Assembly: GCF_003574965.1 (NCBI RefSeq)
Contig: NZ_CP032317.1
Location: 434,001 to 498,000, forward strand
Direction of reading: 5' to 3'
Length of the DNA stretch: 64,000 bases
Source of the DNA: Hymenobacter oligotrophus
GTDB taxonomy: Bacteria > Bacteroidota > Bacteroidia > Cytophagales > Hymenobacteraceae
Shown here in pieces: positions 15,991 to 24,807 of this stretch. Positions within the stretch are counted from its first letter, which is position 1. Every line of letters starts with the position of its first letter. Both the position numbers and the translations under genes were made by a program. Below the pieces are notes generated by a model, which did not search any database, was not told the origin of the DNA, and was given only the letters and a program-made list of their open reading frames with translations.

Positions 15991-17013
15991 TTAGTCCTGC
16001 GGCGCGAACAGCACGTCGGCAAACCAGTGCTGCTCGTCGGCGAATACCTGCTGCACCGCCAAGCCCGCGGCCGCACCTAGGGCCTCGATTTGGGGCAGCG
16101 TGAATTTGTAGGAGTTTTCGGTATGGATGGTTTCCCAGGCCGCAAACCCGAAGCTGCGACCTAGGGCCCCAATACGAACCTGCTGGGCCTGGCGGCTAAC
16201 GAGGTACGAGCGGATAACGCCCGCCTGCGGGTCGTAGTCGGTGAAATGCTCCCACTGCCCTAGGTCGAAATCGGCGCCCAGCTCGCGGTTGAGGCGGGTA
16301 AGCAAGTTCAGGTTGAAGGCGGCCGTTACGCCCTGGGCATCGTCGTAGGCCGCGCGAATTTGGCGCGGGTTTTTCTGCAGATCGAAGCCGATAAGAAGCC
16401 GGTCGTTGGGGGTGAGCTGGCTGCTGAGCGCGCGCAGAAACTGCTGACGCGCCTCGGGCTGAAAGTTGCCGATGTTGGAGCCCAGAAACAGTACCGCTTT
16501 GCGGCCCGCCTGCGCACGCATTTGCGCCAAGGCTGCGGCATACTCGGCTACCAGCGGTTGCACCTGCAGCGCGGGCATCTCGTGGCGCAGGCTACTGGCC
16601 AAGCCCTCCAGCGCCGAAGCCGAAATATCAACGGGCGCGTACACCACGTTGGCCTGGGCCTCGAGTAGCTGACGCAGTAATATCTTGGTTTTCAGTCCAT
16701 CGCCGGCGCCAAGCTCCAGCAAATGGAACGCCGCTTGGTTTTCGGGCGCTAGTGCGGCGCAAATGGCTTCGCGGTGTTGGGTGAGCAGCTGAAACTCGGT
16801 GCGGGTGGGGTAGTATTCCGGCAGCTCCATGATCTGCTGAAACAAGCGGCTGCCCGCCTCGTCGTAGAAGTACATCGACGACAAGGCCCGTTGCGGCCGG
16901 CTTAGGCCTTCGAGCACGTGTTGCGCCAAGGCAAAATCAGCAGTTGGGGCTGGGCCGGGTGCTGCAGTTGTTGGGCTGGCTTGCCCCGAAGGAGCAGTGT
17001 GAGTGATGGGCAT
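15991..17013 (-). CDS. egtD: L-histidine N-alpha-methyltransferase
   Basis: Transfers three methyl groups from S-adenosylmethionine to histidine, giving hercynine, the first committed step of ergothioneine synthesis. The 340-residue protein shows the EgtD pattern: SSMYFYDEAGSRLFQQI, ELPEYYPTRTE, the SAM motif LLELGAGDGLKT, FLGSNIGNF and HTENSYKFT near the C-terminus. It lies 75 bases downstream of egtB on the same strand. The first 25 residues are a low-complexity Ala/Pro/Thr leader. Confidence 0.95.
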   Translation of the reverse strand: MPITHTAPSGQASPTTAAPGPAPTADFALAQHVLEGLSRPQRALSSMYFYDEAGSRLFQQIMELPEYYPTRTEFQLLTQHREAICAALAPENQAAFHLLELGAGDGLKTKILLRQLLEAQANVVYAPVDISASALEGLASSLRHEMPALQVQPLVAEYAAALAQMRAQAGRKAVLFLGSNIGNFQPEARQQFLRALSSQLTPNDRLLIGFDLQKNPRQIRAAYDDAQGVTAAFNLNLLTRLNRELGADFDLGQWEHFTDYDPQAGVIRSYLVSRQAQQVRIGALGRSFGFAAWETIHTENSYKFTLPQIEALGAAAGLAVQQVFADEQHWFADVLFAPQD

Positions 17014-17088
17014 GGTGCGGCAAAGAGTGTGGTAATAGCCCGCACCTAAGGGGCGGGCACGCCAATAACAAGCGCAAGCGGCAAGGGG

Positions 17089-18411
17089 CTATTTTACCAG
17101 CCGGATGCCGGTGTACTGCCAGCGCTTATCGGGGTGGAAGAAGTTGCGGTAGCTTAGGCGAATGTGGCTGACGGGCGTGGCGCACGAGCCGCCGCGCAGT
17201 ACCATTTGGTTGATCATGAATTTGCCGTTGTACTCGCCTAGGGCGCCGGGTGCTTTTTGGTAGCCGGGGTAGGGGTGGTAGGCCGAGTACGTCCATTCCC
17301 AACAATCGCCGAGTAGCTGGTGGCACTGGGTTGAATCGGAGGCTGCAGGCAGCGGGGCCGGGTCGAAGCGGTTGCTTTCCAGAAACTGGCCCGCCATGAC
17401 ATCGGGCACAAAGTGCCGGGCCGCCAGCTCCCATTCTTGCTCGGTGGGCAGGCGGGCACCGGCCCAGTGCGCGTAGGCATCGGCCTCGTAAAAACTGATG
17501 TGCGTAACGGGCGCGGCGGGGTCGAGGGGTTGCAGGCCGTGGTGGGTGAAGCGGTGCCAACTGCCATCGGGCTGTTGCACCCAATATAGCGGCGCTTGCC
17601 AGCCTTGCTGTTGCACCATCTCCCAACCCTCACCCAGCCAATAGCGGAAATCGGTGTAGCCGCCGGCTTGCATAAACTGCAGGTACTCGGCATTGGTAAC
17701 CAAGCGGTTCTGCATCTGAAAAGGCTCCACGTACACCGTGTGTGCCCCAAGCTCGTTGTCGAAGCAGAAGCCGGCCGTGTCATCGGCACCGGGCTGGTAG
17801 CCGATAGTGCCCAAGCCGCCGGGCACTTGCAGCCAGGCTGGGGCCGGGGCGGCCGCAGTAGTGGGAACCACAGCCTGCGGCTCGCCCCAATAGGAGGGCG
17901 CCAACGGATTGGTGCTGAGGATGTACTTGATGTCGGTAACGAGTAGCTCTTGGTGCTGCTGCTCGTGCTGCAAGCCCAACTCGAGCACCTCGGCAAACGG
18001 GGCATCGGCCACCGCGTGGTAGGGCGCAAGCAGTTGCTGCATGTGCTCATCAACATAGGCGCGGTAGGCGTACACATCGGCCAAAGGCGGGCGCGAAATG
18101 GTGCCGCGGTCGGCGCGGTTTACGCGCGAGCCCAACGAGTTGTAGTACGAGTTGAAGAGGTAGGCGTACTGCGGGTGGTACACGCGGTAGCCGGGCAAGT
18201 GCTCCTTCAGCAGAAAGGTTTCGAAAAACCACGTGGTGTGGGCCAGGTGCCACTTGGGCGGACTCACGTCGATAATGGGCTGCACAACAGTGTCTTCGGG
18301 CAGCAGGGGACGGCACAGCGCCTCGGTTTGGGCCCGCACGGCAGCAAAACGCTCGGCAGCGGTAACGGCGGCAATTACCGCGAGGGGAGCAGAAGCAGCA
18401 ACGAAAGACAT
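17089..18411 (-). CDS. egtB: ergothioneine sulfoxide synthase
   Basis: 440 residues: an N-terminal DinB-like domain and a C-terminal formylglycine-generating-enzyme fold. Iron-ligand candidates are a histidine of WHLAHTTWFFETF (H55/H58) and H149/H153 in QHEQQHQELL. The C-terminus ends LRGGSCATPVSHIRLSYRNF, as in EgtB. It joins hercynine to a thiol donor (gamma-glutamylcysteine or cysteine) with oxygen. The ATG at 18411 is preferred to 18474, where the extra 21 residues are not family-like. No egtA, egtC or egtE gene is adjacent. Confidence 0.94.
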   Translation of the reverse strand: MSFVAASAPLAVIAAVTAAERFAAVRAQTEALCRPLLPEDTVVQPIIDVSPPKWHLAHTTWFFETFLLKEHLPGYRVYHPQYAYLFNSYYNSLGSRVNRADRGTISRPPLADVYAYRAYVDEHMQQLLAPYHAVADAPFAEVLELGLQHEQQHQELLVTDIKYILSTNPLAPSYWGEPQAVVPTTAAAPAPAWLQVPGGLGTIGYQPGADDTAGFCFDNELGAHTVYVEPFQMQNRLVTNAEYLQFMQAGGYTDFRYWLGEGWEMVQQQGWQAPLYWVQQPDGSWHRFTHHGLQPLDPAAPVTHISFYEADAYAHWAGARLPTEQEWELAARHFVPDVMAGQFLESNRFDPAPLPAASDSTQCHQLLGDCWEWTYSAYHPYPGYQKAPGALGEYNGKFMINQMVLRGGSCATPVSHIRLSYRNFFHPDKRWQYTGIRLVK

Positions 18412-18742
18412 AAGCGGCAGAATCAGAAAACGTGGGCTAGCTACGAGAATACGGCCAATCACGGCTTTATACATAAGCCGAATGGCGGCCGAATGTTGGG
18501 CTTAAATATCTGATTTGGAGTATGTAGTAGCTGATAAATATATCCAGAAAATACTTGGCAAAACTCAACCCTCGGCAGGGGCGGGCGTACACAAAAGCCC
18601 GCCGCAAGGCCATCGGGTGGTCCGCTTGGGGCCGCCGTTGGTGCGGCGCCGGCCTAGGTGGCCGCTGCGGCATACGGCCGTAGCACGCTTGGGCTTCGGG
18701 GCCGCATAAGTGTATCACAACCATCACCTAACCGCATTTCCC
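18412..18742. other. intergenic region between divergent egtB and a disordered-protein gene
   Basis: 331 bases. The part next to egtB (about 18490-18560) is AT-rich and presumably holds its promoter, but no convincing TTG-N19-TAnnTTTG pair was found. The remainder is GC-rich with one CCTAGG at 18653. No supported gene. Confidence 0.5.
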
Positions 18743-19138
18743 ATGGCCAATAATCAGCAAGGCAAACGCAGCCAGAACGACCCGAACGCCCCGCAGAACC
18801 AAGGCGATAAGCAAAGCATCCAGTCGTCGGACCAGGCGCAGCACATGGGCTCTACCGACCAGAGCCGCTCGATCCAGAGCGGGGTGCCGGGCATACCGAG
18901 CCAAATGCACGTAGGCGCCGACCGCGGCGACGACCTCGAAGACCAAGTAAACACCACCATGACGAGCGGCATGGGCCAAAACCGCGAAGGCGAAGGCCAA
19001 AACCAGAGCCGCCCCGGCAACTTCGGCGCCAGCCCCACGCAGAAAGGCGGCGAAAGCCGCAGCGGTGGCGACACCGGCAGCGGCATGGGTACGCAAAGCG
19101 ACCAAAACGCCAGCAGCGGCAACCGCCGCAACGGCTAA
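18743..19138 (+). CDS. disordered Q/N/G/S-rich small protein
   Basis: 131 residues, strongly hydrophilic and of low complexity from MANNQQGKRSQNDPNAPQNQ onward. It has no signal peptide, no hydrophobic core and no recognised domain. A short, more ordered piece lies near VPGIPSQMHVGADRGDDLED. Composition resembles hydrophilin/stress-type proteins, but that is only a resemblance. The ATG at 18743 gives the natural start. A similar gene follows 138 bases later. Confidence 0.6.
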   Translation: MANNQQGKRSQNDPNAPQNQGDKQSIQSSDQAQHMGSTDQSRSIQSGVPGIPSQMHVGADRGDDLEDQVNTTMTSGMGQNREGEGQNQSRPGNFGASPTQKGGESRSGGDTGSGMGTQSDQNASSGNRRNG

Positions 19139-19169
19139 GCCCGAGGCGGTTACCGCCAGCAACTAATGG

Positions 19170-19201
19170 CTGCCCCTGCAGGCCCAGGCTTGCAGGGGCA
19201 G
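19170..19201 (+). terminator. hairpin after first disordered-protein gene
   Basis: Exact 11-bp arms CTGCCCCTGCA / TGCAGGGGCAG with a 10-base loop, 31 bases past the stop. No clear T-run follows. Confidence 0.5.
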
Positions 19202-19214
19202 TTGCGCAACCGTT

Positions 19215-19248
19215 GGGTTCCGGAATGGCGTATGCCATTCCGGAACCC
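19215..19248. repeat. perfect 15-bp hairpin ahead of second disordered-protein gene
   Basis: GGGTTCCGGAATGGC pairs exactly with GCCATTCCGGAACCC around a GTAT loop. It lies 28 bases before the next ATG, so it would form in that gene's leader if transcription reads through, and could act as a regulatory or stabilising structure. Confidence 0.6.
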
Positions 19249-19276
19249 GAAGTTCAACCACACTCCTGAACCAACC

Positions 19277-19579
19277 ATGGCAGAGCAACAGCAACCCAAT
19301 TCGCAACAGAATCTGCGCGAGGATAAGATAGAACAGAACACGCCCGGCAGCCAAAGCAGCAGCGGCATGAGCAACCAAATCAACGACTCGTTGGTGGATG
19401 CCATGGAGCGCGAAAAACTGCAGCGCGGCGAGGACCTCGACGTGTCGGCCGATGCTTTAGGTGGCTTGGCCGGCAATCAACCCAAAGGCAGTGCCACCGA
19501 GCAAAACCGCTTCGATCAGCAACCCGGCTCGCCCATTAACCGCGACCCGGAGGCCACTACCGGTCCGGTAGTCGACTAA
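19277..19579 (+). CDS. disordered acidic/glutamine-rich small protein
   Basis: 100 residues starting MAEQQQPNSQQNLREDKIEQ; hydrophilic and mostly disordered, with one possible helix around SLVDAMEREKLQRGEDLDVS. No domain recognised. Similar in style to the gene just upstream, suggesting a related job or common control. The longer frame from 19166 runs through two hairpins and is rejected. Confidence 0.55.
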   Translation: MAEQQQPNSQQNLREDKIEQNTPGSQSSSGMSNQINDSLVDAMEREKLQRGEDLDVSADALGGLAGNQPKGSATEQNRFDQQPGSPINRDPEATTGPVVD

Positions 19580-19597
19580 CCAGCTTGTGCCCTAGGT

Positions 19598-19639
19598 GGT
19601 GCCCCGCCGTGGCTGCTTTGGCAGCTGCGGCGGGGCACC
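19598..19639 (+). terminator. hairpin terminator
   Basis: Exact outer arms GGTGCCCCGCC / GGCGGGGCACC with further pairing inside, followed by CTACTTTTG. It precedes menC. Confidence 0.65.
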
Positions 19640-19661
19640 CTACTTTTGATGCCACCCACAC

Positions 19662-20741
19662 ATGCCCGCTTCCATGGCTTTGCGTCTCCGATACTCGTGC
19701 CGCGCGTTGCGCTTTAACTTTCCGGCCCGCACCTCGCGCGGCGCGCTTACCGAGCACGTAGCCTGGTACCTGCACCTCTCGGATGATGATTCGGGCGCGG
19801 AAGGCATTGGCGAAGCGGCTCCGCTGGCCGGCCTCAGCCCCGACCACCGACCCGATTTCGAGGCCCGGTTGCAGCGCCTGTGCCAGGAGTTCAACGACCT
19901 AGGGCTTGCGGAGGCACCTGCCAACTGGCAGCAATTTGTGGAGCCTGAGTGGCCCGCCTTGCGCTTCGGCCTCGAAACGGCGCTGCTCGATTACCAACGC
20001 GGCGGCCGCCACCAGTTGTTCGACAACGCATTTAGCCGCGGCGAGGCCGGCCTGCCCATCAACGGCTTGGTGTGGATGGGCGACGCCGCGTTTATGCAGG
20101 AGCAGATTCGGAAGAAACTGGCCGAGGGCTACCGCTGCCTTAAAATGAAAATCGGCGGCATCGACTTCGACACGGAGCTAACCTTGCTGCGCAGCATCCG
20201 CGAGGTAGCCAGCCCCGCCGAGCTGGTGCTGCGCGTGGATGCCAACGGGGCGTTTGCCTTGCCCGATGCCCAACGCAAGCTCGAGCAATTGTCCGAATTT
20301 CAATTGCACTCTATCGAGCAGCCTATCAAAGCCGGGCAGTGGCCAGCCTTGGCCGCGCTGTGCCGCACCTCGCCCGTGCCCATTGCCCTCGACGAAGAAC
20401 TCATCGGCCTCACCGACCTAGGGCAGCAGCGCGCGTTGCTCGAGCAAGTGCAGCCCGCCTACGTGGTACTGAAACCCACGCTGCTGGGCGGCCTGGCTGC
20501 TGCGGGCCAATGGATTGCCGAAGCCACCCAGCGCAACATCGGCTGGTGGATGACCTCAGCCTTGGAGTCGAACGTGGGCCTGAATGCCATTAGCCAGTAC
20601 ACGGCCCAGTACCCCGTGGGCGATTTTGCGCAAGGCTTGGGCACCGGGCAGCTCTACCACAACAACGTGGGCAGCCCGCTGCAGGTGGCCGGTGGGTATT
20701 TGCACTACACCCCGTTGGGCCACTGGGAGCAGTTGGGATAA
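19662..20741 (+). CDS. menC: o-succinylbenzoate synthase (enolase superfamily)
   Basis: 359 residues. The muconate-lactonizing-enzyme-type barrel has KMK at 161-163, metal ligands D193 (VDANG), E219 (IEQP) and D244, and the second catalytic Lys K271 (LKPTLLGG), with WMTSALESNVGLNAISQY near the end. These fit MenC, which dehydrates SHCHC to o-succinylbenzoate in menaquinone synthesis, and menaquinone is the usual Bacteroidota quinone. A dipeptide epimerase is the main alternative. No other men genes are in the window. An internal ATG at 19674 is a possible start. Confidence 0.82.
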   Translation: MPASMALRLRYSCRALRFNFPARTSRGALTEHVAWYLHLSDDDSGAEGIGEAAPLAGLSPDHRPDFEARLQRLCQEFNDLGLAEAPANWQQFVEPEWPALRFGLETALLDYQRGGRHQLFDNAFSRGEAGLPINGLVWMGDAAFMQEQIRKKLAEGYRCLKMKIGGIDFDTELTLLRSIREVASPAELVLRVDANGAFALPDAQRKLEQLSEFQLHSIEQPIKAGQWPALAALCRTSPVPIALDEELIGLTDLGQQRALLEQVQPAYVVLKPTLLGGLAAAGQWIAEATQRNIGWWMTSALESNVGLNAISQYTAQYPVGDFAQGLGTGQLYHNNVGSPLQVAGGYLHYTPLGHWEQLG

Positions 20742-20801
20742 AAGCGGTGGTTGCGGGGCTGAAATTTTCGTATCTTATTACGCCCCAATTCACCAGCCCC
20801 C

Positions 20802-22094
20802 ATGGCCTCGTCAAGCCCGTGTCGTTGTCCGTTGCTTGGCCGCGTGCGGCTGTGGGTGCTGGCGTTTGCGGTAGGGCTGGCGATGGGTGCCGGCGCACCT
20901 AGGGCGGGCCTGGCGCAGTCGGTGCTCTACAAGCTCGCGCACAGCAAAAGCGCCAAAAGCCGACTGCCCTTTACGCTGCAGCGCAACCTGATTGTGGTGC
21001 CCGTAACGCTCAACGGCCGCGGCCCCTACTACTTTATGCTTGATACGGGCGTGGGCACTTCGCTCATCACCGATCCTGGCCTGCGCGATTCGCTGGGCCT
21101 GCGCCTCGGGCAGCGCTTTTTGGTGGCCGGGGTAGGCGAGGAGGCACCGCTCGTCGCGTTCCAGACCGATAGCGTACGCGTGCAACTCGGCGACAAAGCT
21201 TCTTCGCCCTGCATATCTTTCCTGCTGCTCTCCGACGATATCTTCGACCTGTCGAGCTACGTGGGGCAGCCCATTCACGGCATTTTGGGGGCCGATGTGT
21301 TCCGCAGTTTTGTGGTGGAAGTAGATGCCGAGGAGCAAATCCTCATGCTGCACGACCCCATCCGATTTCGGGCGCCGCGCGGCCGCCGCTGGGCCCACCT
21401 GCCGCTCGACATCGAAGGCGACAAGTCGTACATCCACACCGAGGTGGCCCTCAACGACTCGGTGCGCATGCCGCTCAAGCTGATTTTGGACACCGGCGCC
21501 GGCCACGCGCTGTCCATCGAAACCAGCTCCGACGCCCGCCTTACCCTGCCGCCCGAGCGCCTGCGCACCCACCTAGGGCGCGGCCTCAGCGGCGATGTGC
21601 ACGGCTATTTGGGCCGCGTGCAGGGCATGCGGTTGGGTCGCTACTACGTCCGGTCGCTCATCACCTCGTTTCCCGACGACAAAGCCGTGCAGGCAAAAGT
21701 GCAGGTGCCGCGCAACGGCAACATCGGGTTCGAGCTACTCAAGCGCTTCAACGTAGTTATCGATTACCCGCACAACAAGCTGTGGCTGAAACCCAACGCC
21801 TTGTACCGCGACCCGTTTGAGCACGATATGTGCGGGCTGGAGCTGCTGGCCACCGGGCCGCAGTACCGCCGCTACGTGGTGCAGCGCGTAGAGCCCGGTT
21901 CGCCTGCCGATCGGGCCAAAATCAAGCCGCGCGACGAAATATTGTCGCTGAACCTGGCTCCGGCCGAATCGTTTTCGCTTACGCAGCTAAGCCGCCTGCT
22001 GCACTCGGCCGACGGGCGCGAGCTGATTCTGTTTCTGCGCCGCCCCGACGGCGAAATCTACCCGGCGCGCATCGTGCTGAAGCGGCAGATTTGA
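20802..22094 (+). CDS. exported tandem aspartyl protease with PDZ domain
   Basis: 430 residues: signal peptide to about residue 39, then two retropepsin-like repeats with catalytic-type motifs LDTGVGTS (Asp81) and LDTGAGHAL (Asp230), then a PDZ domain (about 345-420, with VQRVEPGSPADRAKIKPRDE). Having both aspartates in one chain suggests a self-contained pepsin-like active site. Probably acts on proteins in the periplasm or at the surface. It lies 60 bases after menC and 6 bases before the acyltransferase gene. Confidence 0.85.
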   Translation: MASSSPCRCPLLGRVRLWVLAFAVGLAMGAGAPRAGLAQSVLYKLAHSKSAKSRLPFTLQRNLIVVPVTLNGRGPYYFMLDTGVGTSLITDPGLRDSLGLRLGQRFLVAGVGEEAPLVAFQTDSVRVQLGDKASSPCISFLLLSDDIFDLSSYVGQPIHGILGADVFRSFVVEVDAEEQILMLHDPIRFRAPRGRRWAHLPLDIEGDKSYIHTEVALNDSVRMPLKLILDTGAGHALSIETSSDARLTLPPERLRTHLGRGLSGDVHGYLGRVQGMRLGRYYVRSLITSFPDDKAVQAKVQVPRNGNIGFELLKRFNVVIDYPHNKLWLKPNALYRDPFEHDMCGLELLATGPQYRRYVVQRVEPGSPADRAKIKPRDEILSLNLAPAESFSLTQLSRLLHSADGRELILFLRRPDGEIYPARIVLKRQI

Positions 22095-22100
22095 GGCGCC

Positions 22101-23375
22101 ATGGCCACGAACCGGCCAAACGCGTATCTTGGCTTCACCCCCGTGGCCACGGCTGGGGGCTTCCACCAGCTTCGTAGTGCTCCCGCCCCGATGTCATCGG
22201 CCACCGTTTCTGCCGCCTCCGCTCAGCCGCCCGGCTCGGCCGCCATTCGGGCCAACCAGCACATTTATTACGATTACTACGACCCCGACTTTGTTCGCGC
22301 CCTCGACGAGAACATCCTGCAACTGCTCGATCGGGTGTGGTTTCGCTCGGAGCTGGTGGGTTTCGAGGAGCACTACCCCGAGCGCAACAACCCGCACCGG
22401 CCGCTTATTTTCTGCTCCAACCACTCGGGCATGGCTTTCCCCTGGGACGCCATCGTGGCCCTTTCGCACCTGTACCGCCGCTTGGCCCGCAAGTCCGATT
22501 TGCCCCGGCCGTTGTCGGCGCCGCTGCTCAGCCAATCGGCCCTGATGAACCCCTTTCTGCTCCGCAACTTCTGGAAGCGGGCCGGCTGCGTGGATGCCAC
22601 CACGCTGAACTTCGAGACGATGATGTACTACAACGACCACAACCTGATGCTGTACCCCGAAGGGGTGCCCGGCATCGGCAAGGGGTTCAACCGTAAGTAC
22701 CAGCTGCAGCGCCTGGCCAGCAGCATCGTGCGCCTCAGCATTCAGCACAACACCGATCTGGTGCTGTTTTCCACCGTGAATGGCGAGTACCTAAACCCGG
22801 GCGCCTATAGCTGGGATTGGCTCAACAACCTGAGCAAGAAAATCGGTATTCCGTTTCTGCCCGTTACGCTGCTGCTGGTTGGCATCATCCTGCAACCCTG
22901 GATGTTCTACATGGCTTTCCCGGCCAAGCTCACCTTTGTGCTAGGCAGCCGCATGCGCCCCGCCGATTGGGTTGACAAACCCTTCGAGGAGCTCACGCGC
23001 GAAGACTTTGTGGAGCTAACCGAGCGGGTACAAAAGCAAATGCAGCAAGAGCTCGACACCGCCGTGGCGCGCTACGGGCAGCAGCCCTACCGTTGGGGCG
23101 AGTTGTGGCAGCGCATCAAGCAAAATTGGCGCTACTTCCCGTTTTTCTTGCCGCCGTTCTGGCCCATGCTGTTCCATGAGTTTGAAAGGCAATATTCCCA
23201 GAAAGGGCGCAAGCATTTCCGCTTGCGGCTTACCGGTTTTGGTACTACCCTGCGGCTGCTGTGGCGCAATCCGTTTGTTATCAATTTCTTTATACCAATC
23301 CTGGGCTGGATACCCATTGCTATCCGGGGATACTACAAAAACCGCATCGGCCAGAAGCTGCCCGGCCAACGGTAG
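22101..23375 (+). CDS. PlsC-like glycerol acyltransferase
   Basis: 424 residues. The acyltransferase core contains IFCSNHSGMAFPWDAI (His/Asp motif with unusual wider spacing) and MLYPEGVPGIGKGFNR (the FPEG-like motif). A hydrophobic segment FLPVTLLLVGIILQPWMFYM and the C-terminal hydrophobic patch suggest membrane association. Probably transfers acyl groups to a lysophospholipid or other lipid acceptor. Start at 22101 is only six bases after the protease stop; ATG 22191 is an alternative that removes a low-complexity leader. Confidence 0.78.
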   Translation: MATNRPNAYLGFTPVATAGGFHQLRSAPAPMSSATVSAASAQPPGSAAIRANQHIYYDYYDPDFVRALDENILQLLDRVWFRSELVGFEEHYPERNNPHRPLIFCSNHSGMAFPWDAIVALSHLYRRLARKSDLPRPLSAPLLSQSALMNPFLLRNFWKRAGCVDATTLNFETMMYYNDHNLMLYPEGVPGIGKGFNRKYQLQRLASSIVRLSIQHNTDLVLFSTVNGEYLNPGAYSWDWLNNLSKKIGIPFLPVTLLLVGIILQPWMFYMAFPAKLTFVLGSRMRPADWVDKPFEELTREDFVELTERVQKQMQQELDTAVARYGQQPYRWGELWQRIKQNWRYFPFFLPPFWPMLFHEFERQYSQKGRKHFRLRLTGFGTTLRLLWRNPFVINFFIPILGWIPIAIRGYYKNRIGQKLPGQR

Positions 23376-23626
23376 CAGCGGTGCCTAAGTGCGGGGGAGT
23401 AGCTAGTAGAAAATTTCTAAGAAATCGGGAGAGTACAATACCTCGCAAAAGCCCTATATTTTCAACTCAACTCGCGCCGGTTGCGTACTCAGGCTAACGG
23501 TTAGTCTTTATTGTAGAGGCGCTGTTTCGAGTTAAGTAATAGCTAGTTAAGCTTTCCAAGTACAGGCCGCCACCGTTGGCTTGCCTGCGCTGCCCGCACC
23601 GCGCCTATCACCTGCCATTTCCCACC

Positions 23627-24631
23627 ATGCCTTCCTTTCAGCACCAGCTGGTTAAAACGTTGCTTTCGGCAGCAGCCGGGCCCATTGCCCGCCGGCGGCC
23701 TACCCTAAATACGCTGCGCCTGGGGCTCGAGCTAAGCACGCTGCTGCAGTTTATGCCCTGGAACGTGCACTTCGAACGGGCCGACACGGGCAGCACCGGC
23801 GTAGTAGCCGAATGGATTGAACCCGACGGCGCCGACCGCCGCCGTGTGCTGTTGTATTTGCACGGGGGCGCCTACGTAATGGGCTCCCTCAACACCCACC
23901 GCGGCTTTATAGGCGCGCTGGCGCAGCAGTGCGGCCTGCGCGCGCTATCGGCCGATTACCGCAAGGCGCCCGAACACCCGTTTCCGGCTGCTTTGCACGA
24001 TGCCGCCGCGGCTTGGCATTGGCTTCTGGGCCAAGGCTACCGGCCGCAAGATGTGGTTTTGGCTGGCGACTCGGCCGGCGGCGGCCTGGTGCTGGCCCTG
24101 ATGCTGTACCTGCGCAAAGCCGGTTTGCCGCAGCCGGCAGCTGCCTTGTGCCTTTCGCCCTGGAGCGACCTAGCCATACCGGGCAGCGCCGCTTTTACCG
24201 CTGAAAAACTACCCGACGAAGCCAAGCTGGTAGAGGCGCTCGAAATCAAAGCCTGGGGCCAGCAGTACGCCGGCAGCACCCCGCTTACGCACCCCATGCT
24301 CTCGCCCCTGTTTGCCGAGCTGCACGACTTGCCCCCGCTGTTGCTGCAGGTATCGGATGGCGAGCTGCTGTACCCCGATACCCTGGCCTTGGCCACCAAA
24401 GCCCGCACGGCTGGCGTACCCGTAACGCTGCAAACATTCGAGGGGCTGGTGCACTGGTGGCATTTGTTTTGGCGCACCGTACCCGAGGCCAAACAAGCCC
24501 TGCAGCAAGCCGGGGATTTTGTGCAAGGCGTGTGGCGCGCCCAAGCCGCTGCCGAGCAGTTGCTGGCGCAAAAACACCTAGGGGCAAAGCGCCCAAAACC
24601 CATACGGGCAGTAGCCCGCGCAGCTGCCTAA
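23627..24631 (+). CDS. alpha/beta hydrolase, hormone-sensitive-lipase type
   Basis: 334 residues with the HSL-family oxyanion motif YLHGGAYVMGS, nucleophile GDSAGGG, acid LLLQVSDGELLYPD and a catalytic histidine in LVHWWHLF. Likely an esterase on short acyl esters. The C-terminus is an Ala/Arg/Lys-rich tail after residue 310. The 250 bases upstream carry no gene; an AT-rich stretch near 23410-23470 may hold the promoter. ATG 23627 is preferred to 23576. Confidence 0.88.
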   Translation: MPSFQHQLVKTLLSAAAGPIARRRPTLNTLRLGLELSTLLQFMPWNVHFERADTGSTGVVAEWIEPDGADRRRVLLYLHGGAYVMGSLNTHRGFIGALAQQCGLRALSADYRKAPEHPFPAALHDAAAAWHWLLGQGYRPQDVVLAGDSAGGGLVLALMLYLRKAGLPQPAAALCLSPWSDLAIPGSAAFTAEKLPDEAKLVEALEIKAWGQQYAGSTPLTHPMLSPLFAELHDLPPLLLQVSDGELLYPDTLALATKARTAGVPVTLQTFEGLVHWWHLFWRTVPEAKQALQQAGDFVQGVWRAQAAAEQLLAQKHLGAKRPKPIRAVARAAA

Positions 24632-24807
24632 CTAGTGCCGAATGCCCGAGCTAATGGTTGAGAAAAATCATGCAAAAAATTGGTGCTCAATCATCCGCGA
24701 ATATTTACCTTTTCGTAGGTTTGTTACGGGTAGTCGGCATGCATACTACTTTGGGTTTGCCTCACCAGCCGCGCCGGTTTTAGTCAACCTCAACCATTTC
24801 TCAAGTC

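Noticed and set aside
22101-23375. Frameshift or domain damage in the acyltransferase because of the long gap after the NH motif
   Set aside because: The frame is intact, the PEG motif is present, and family members with wider spacing are plausible.
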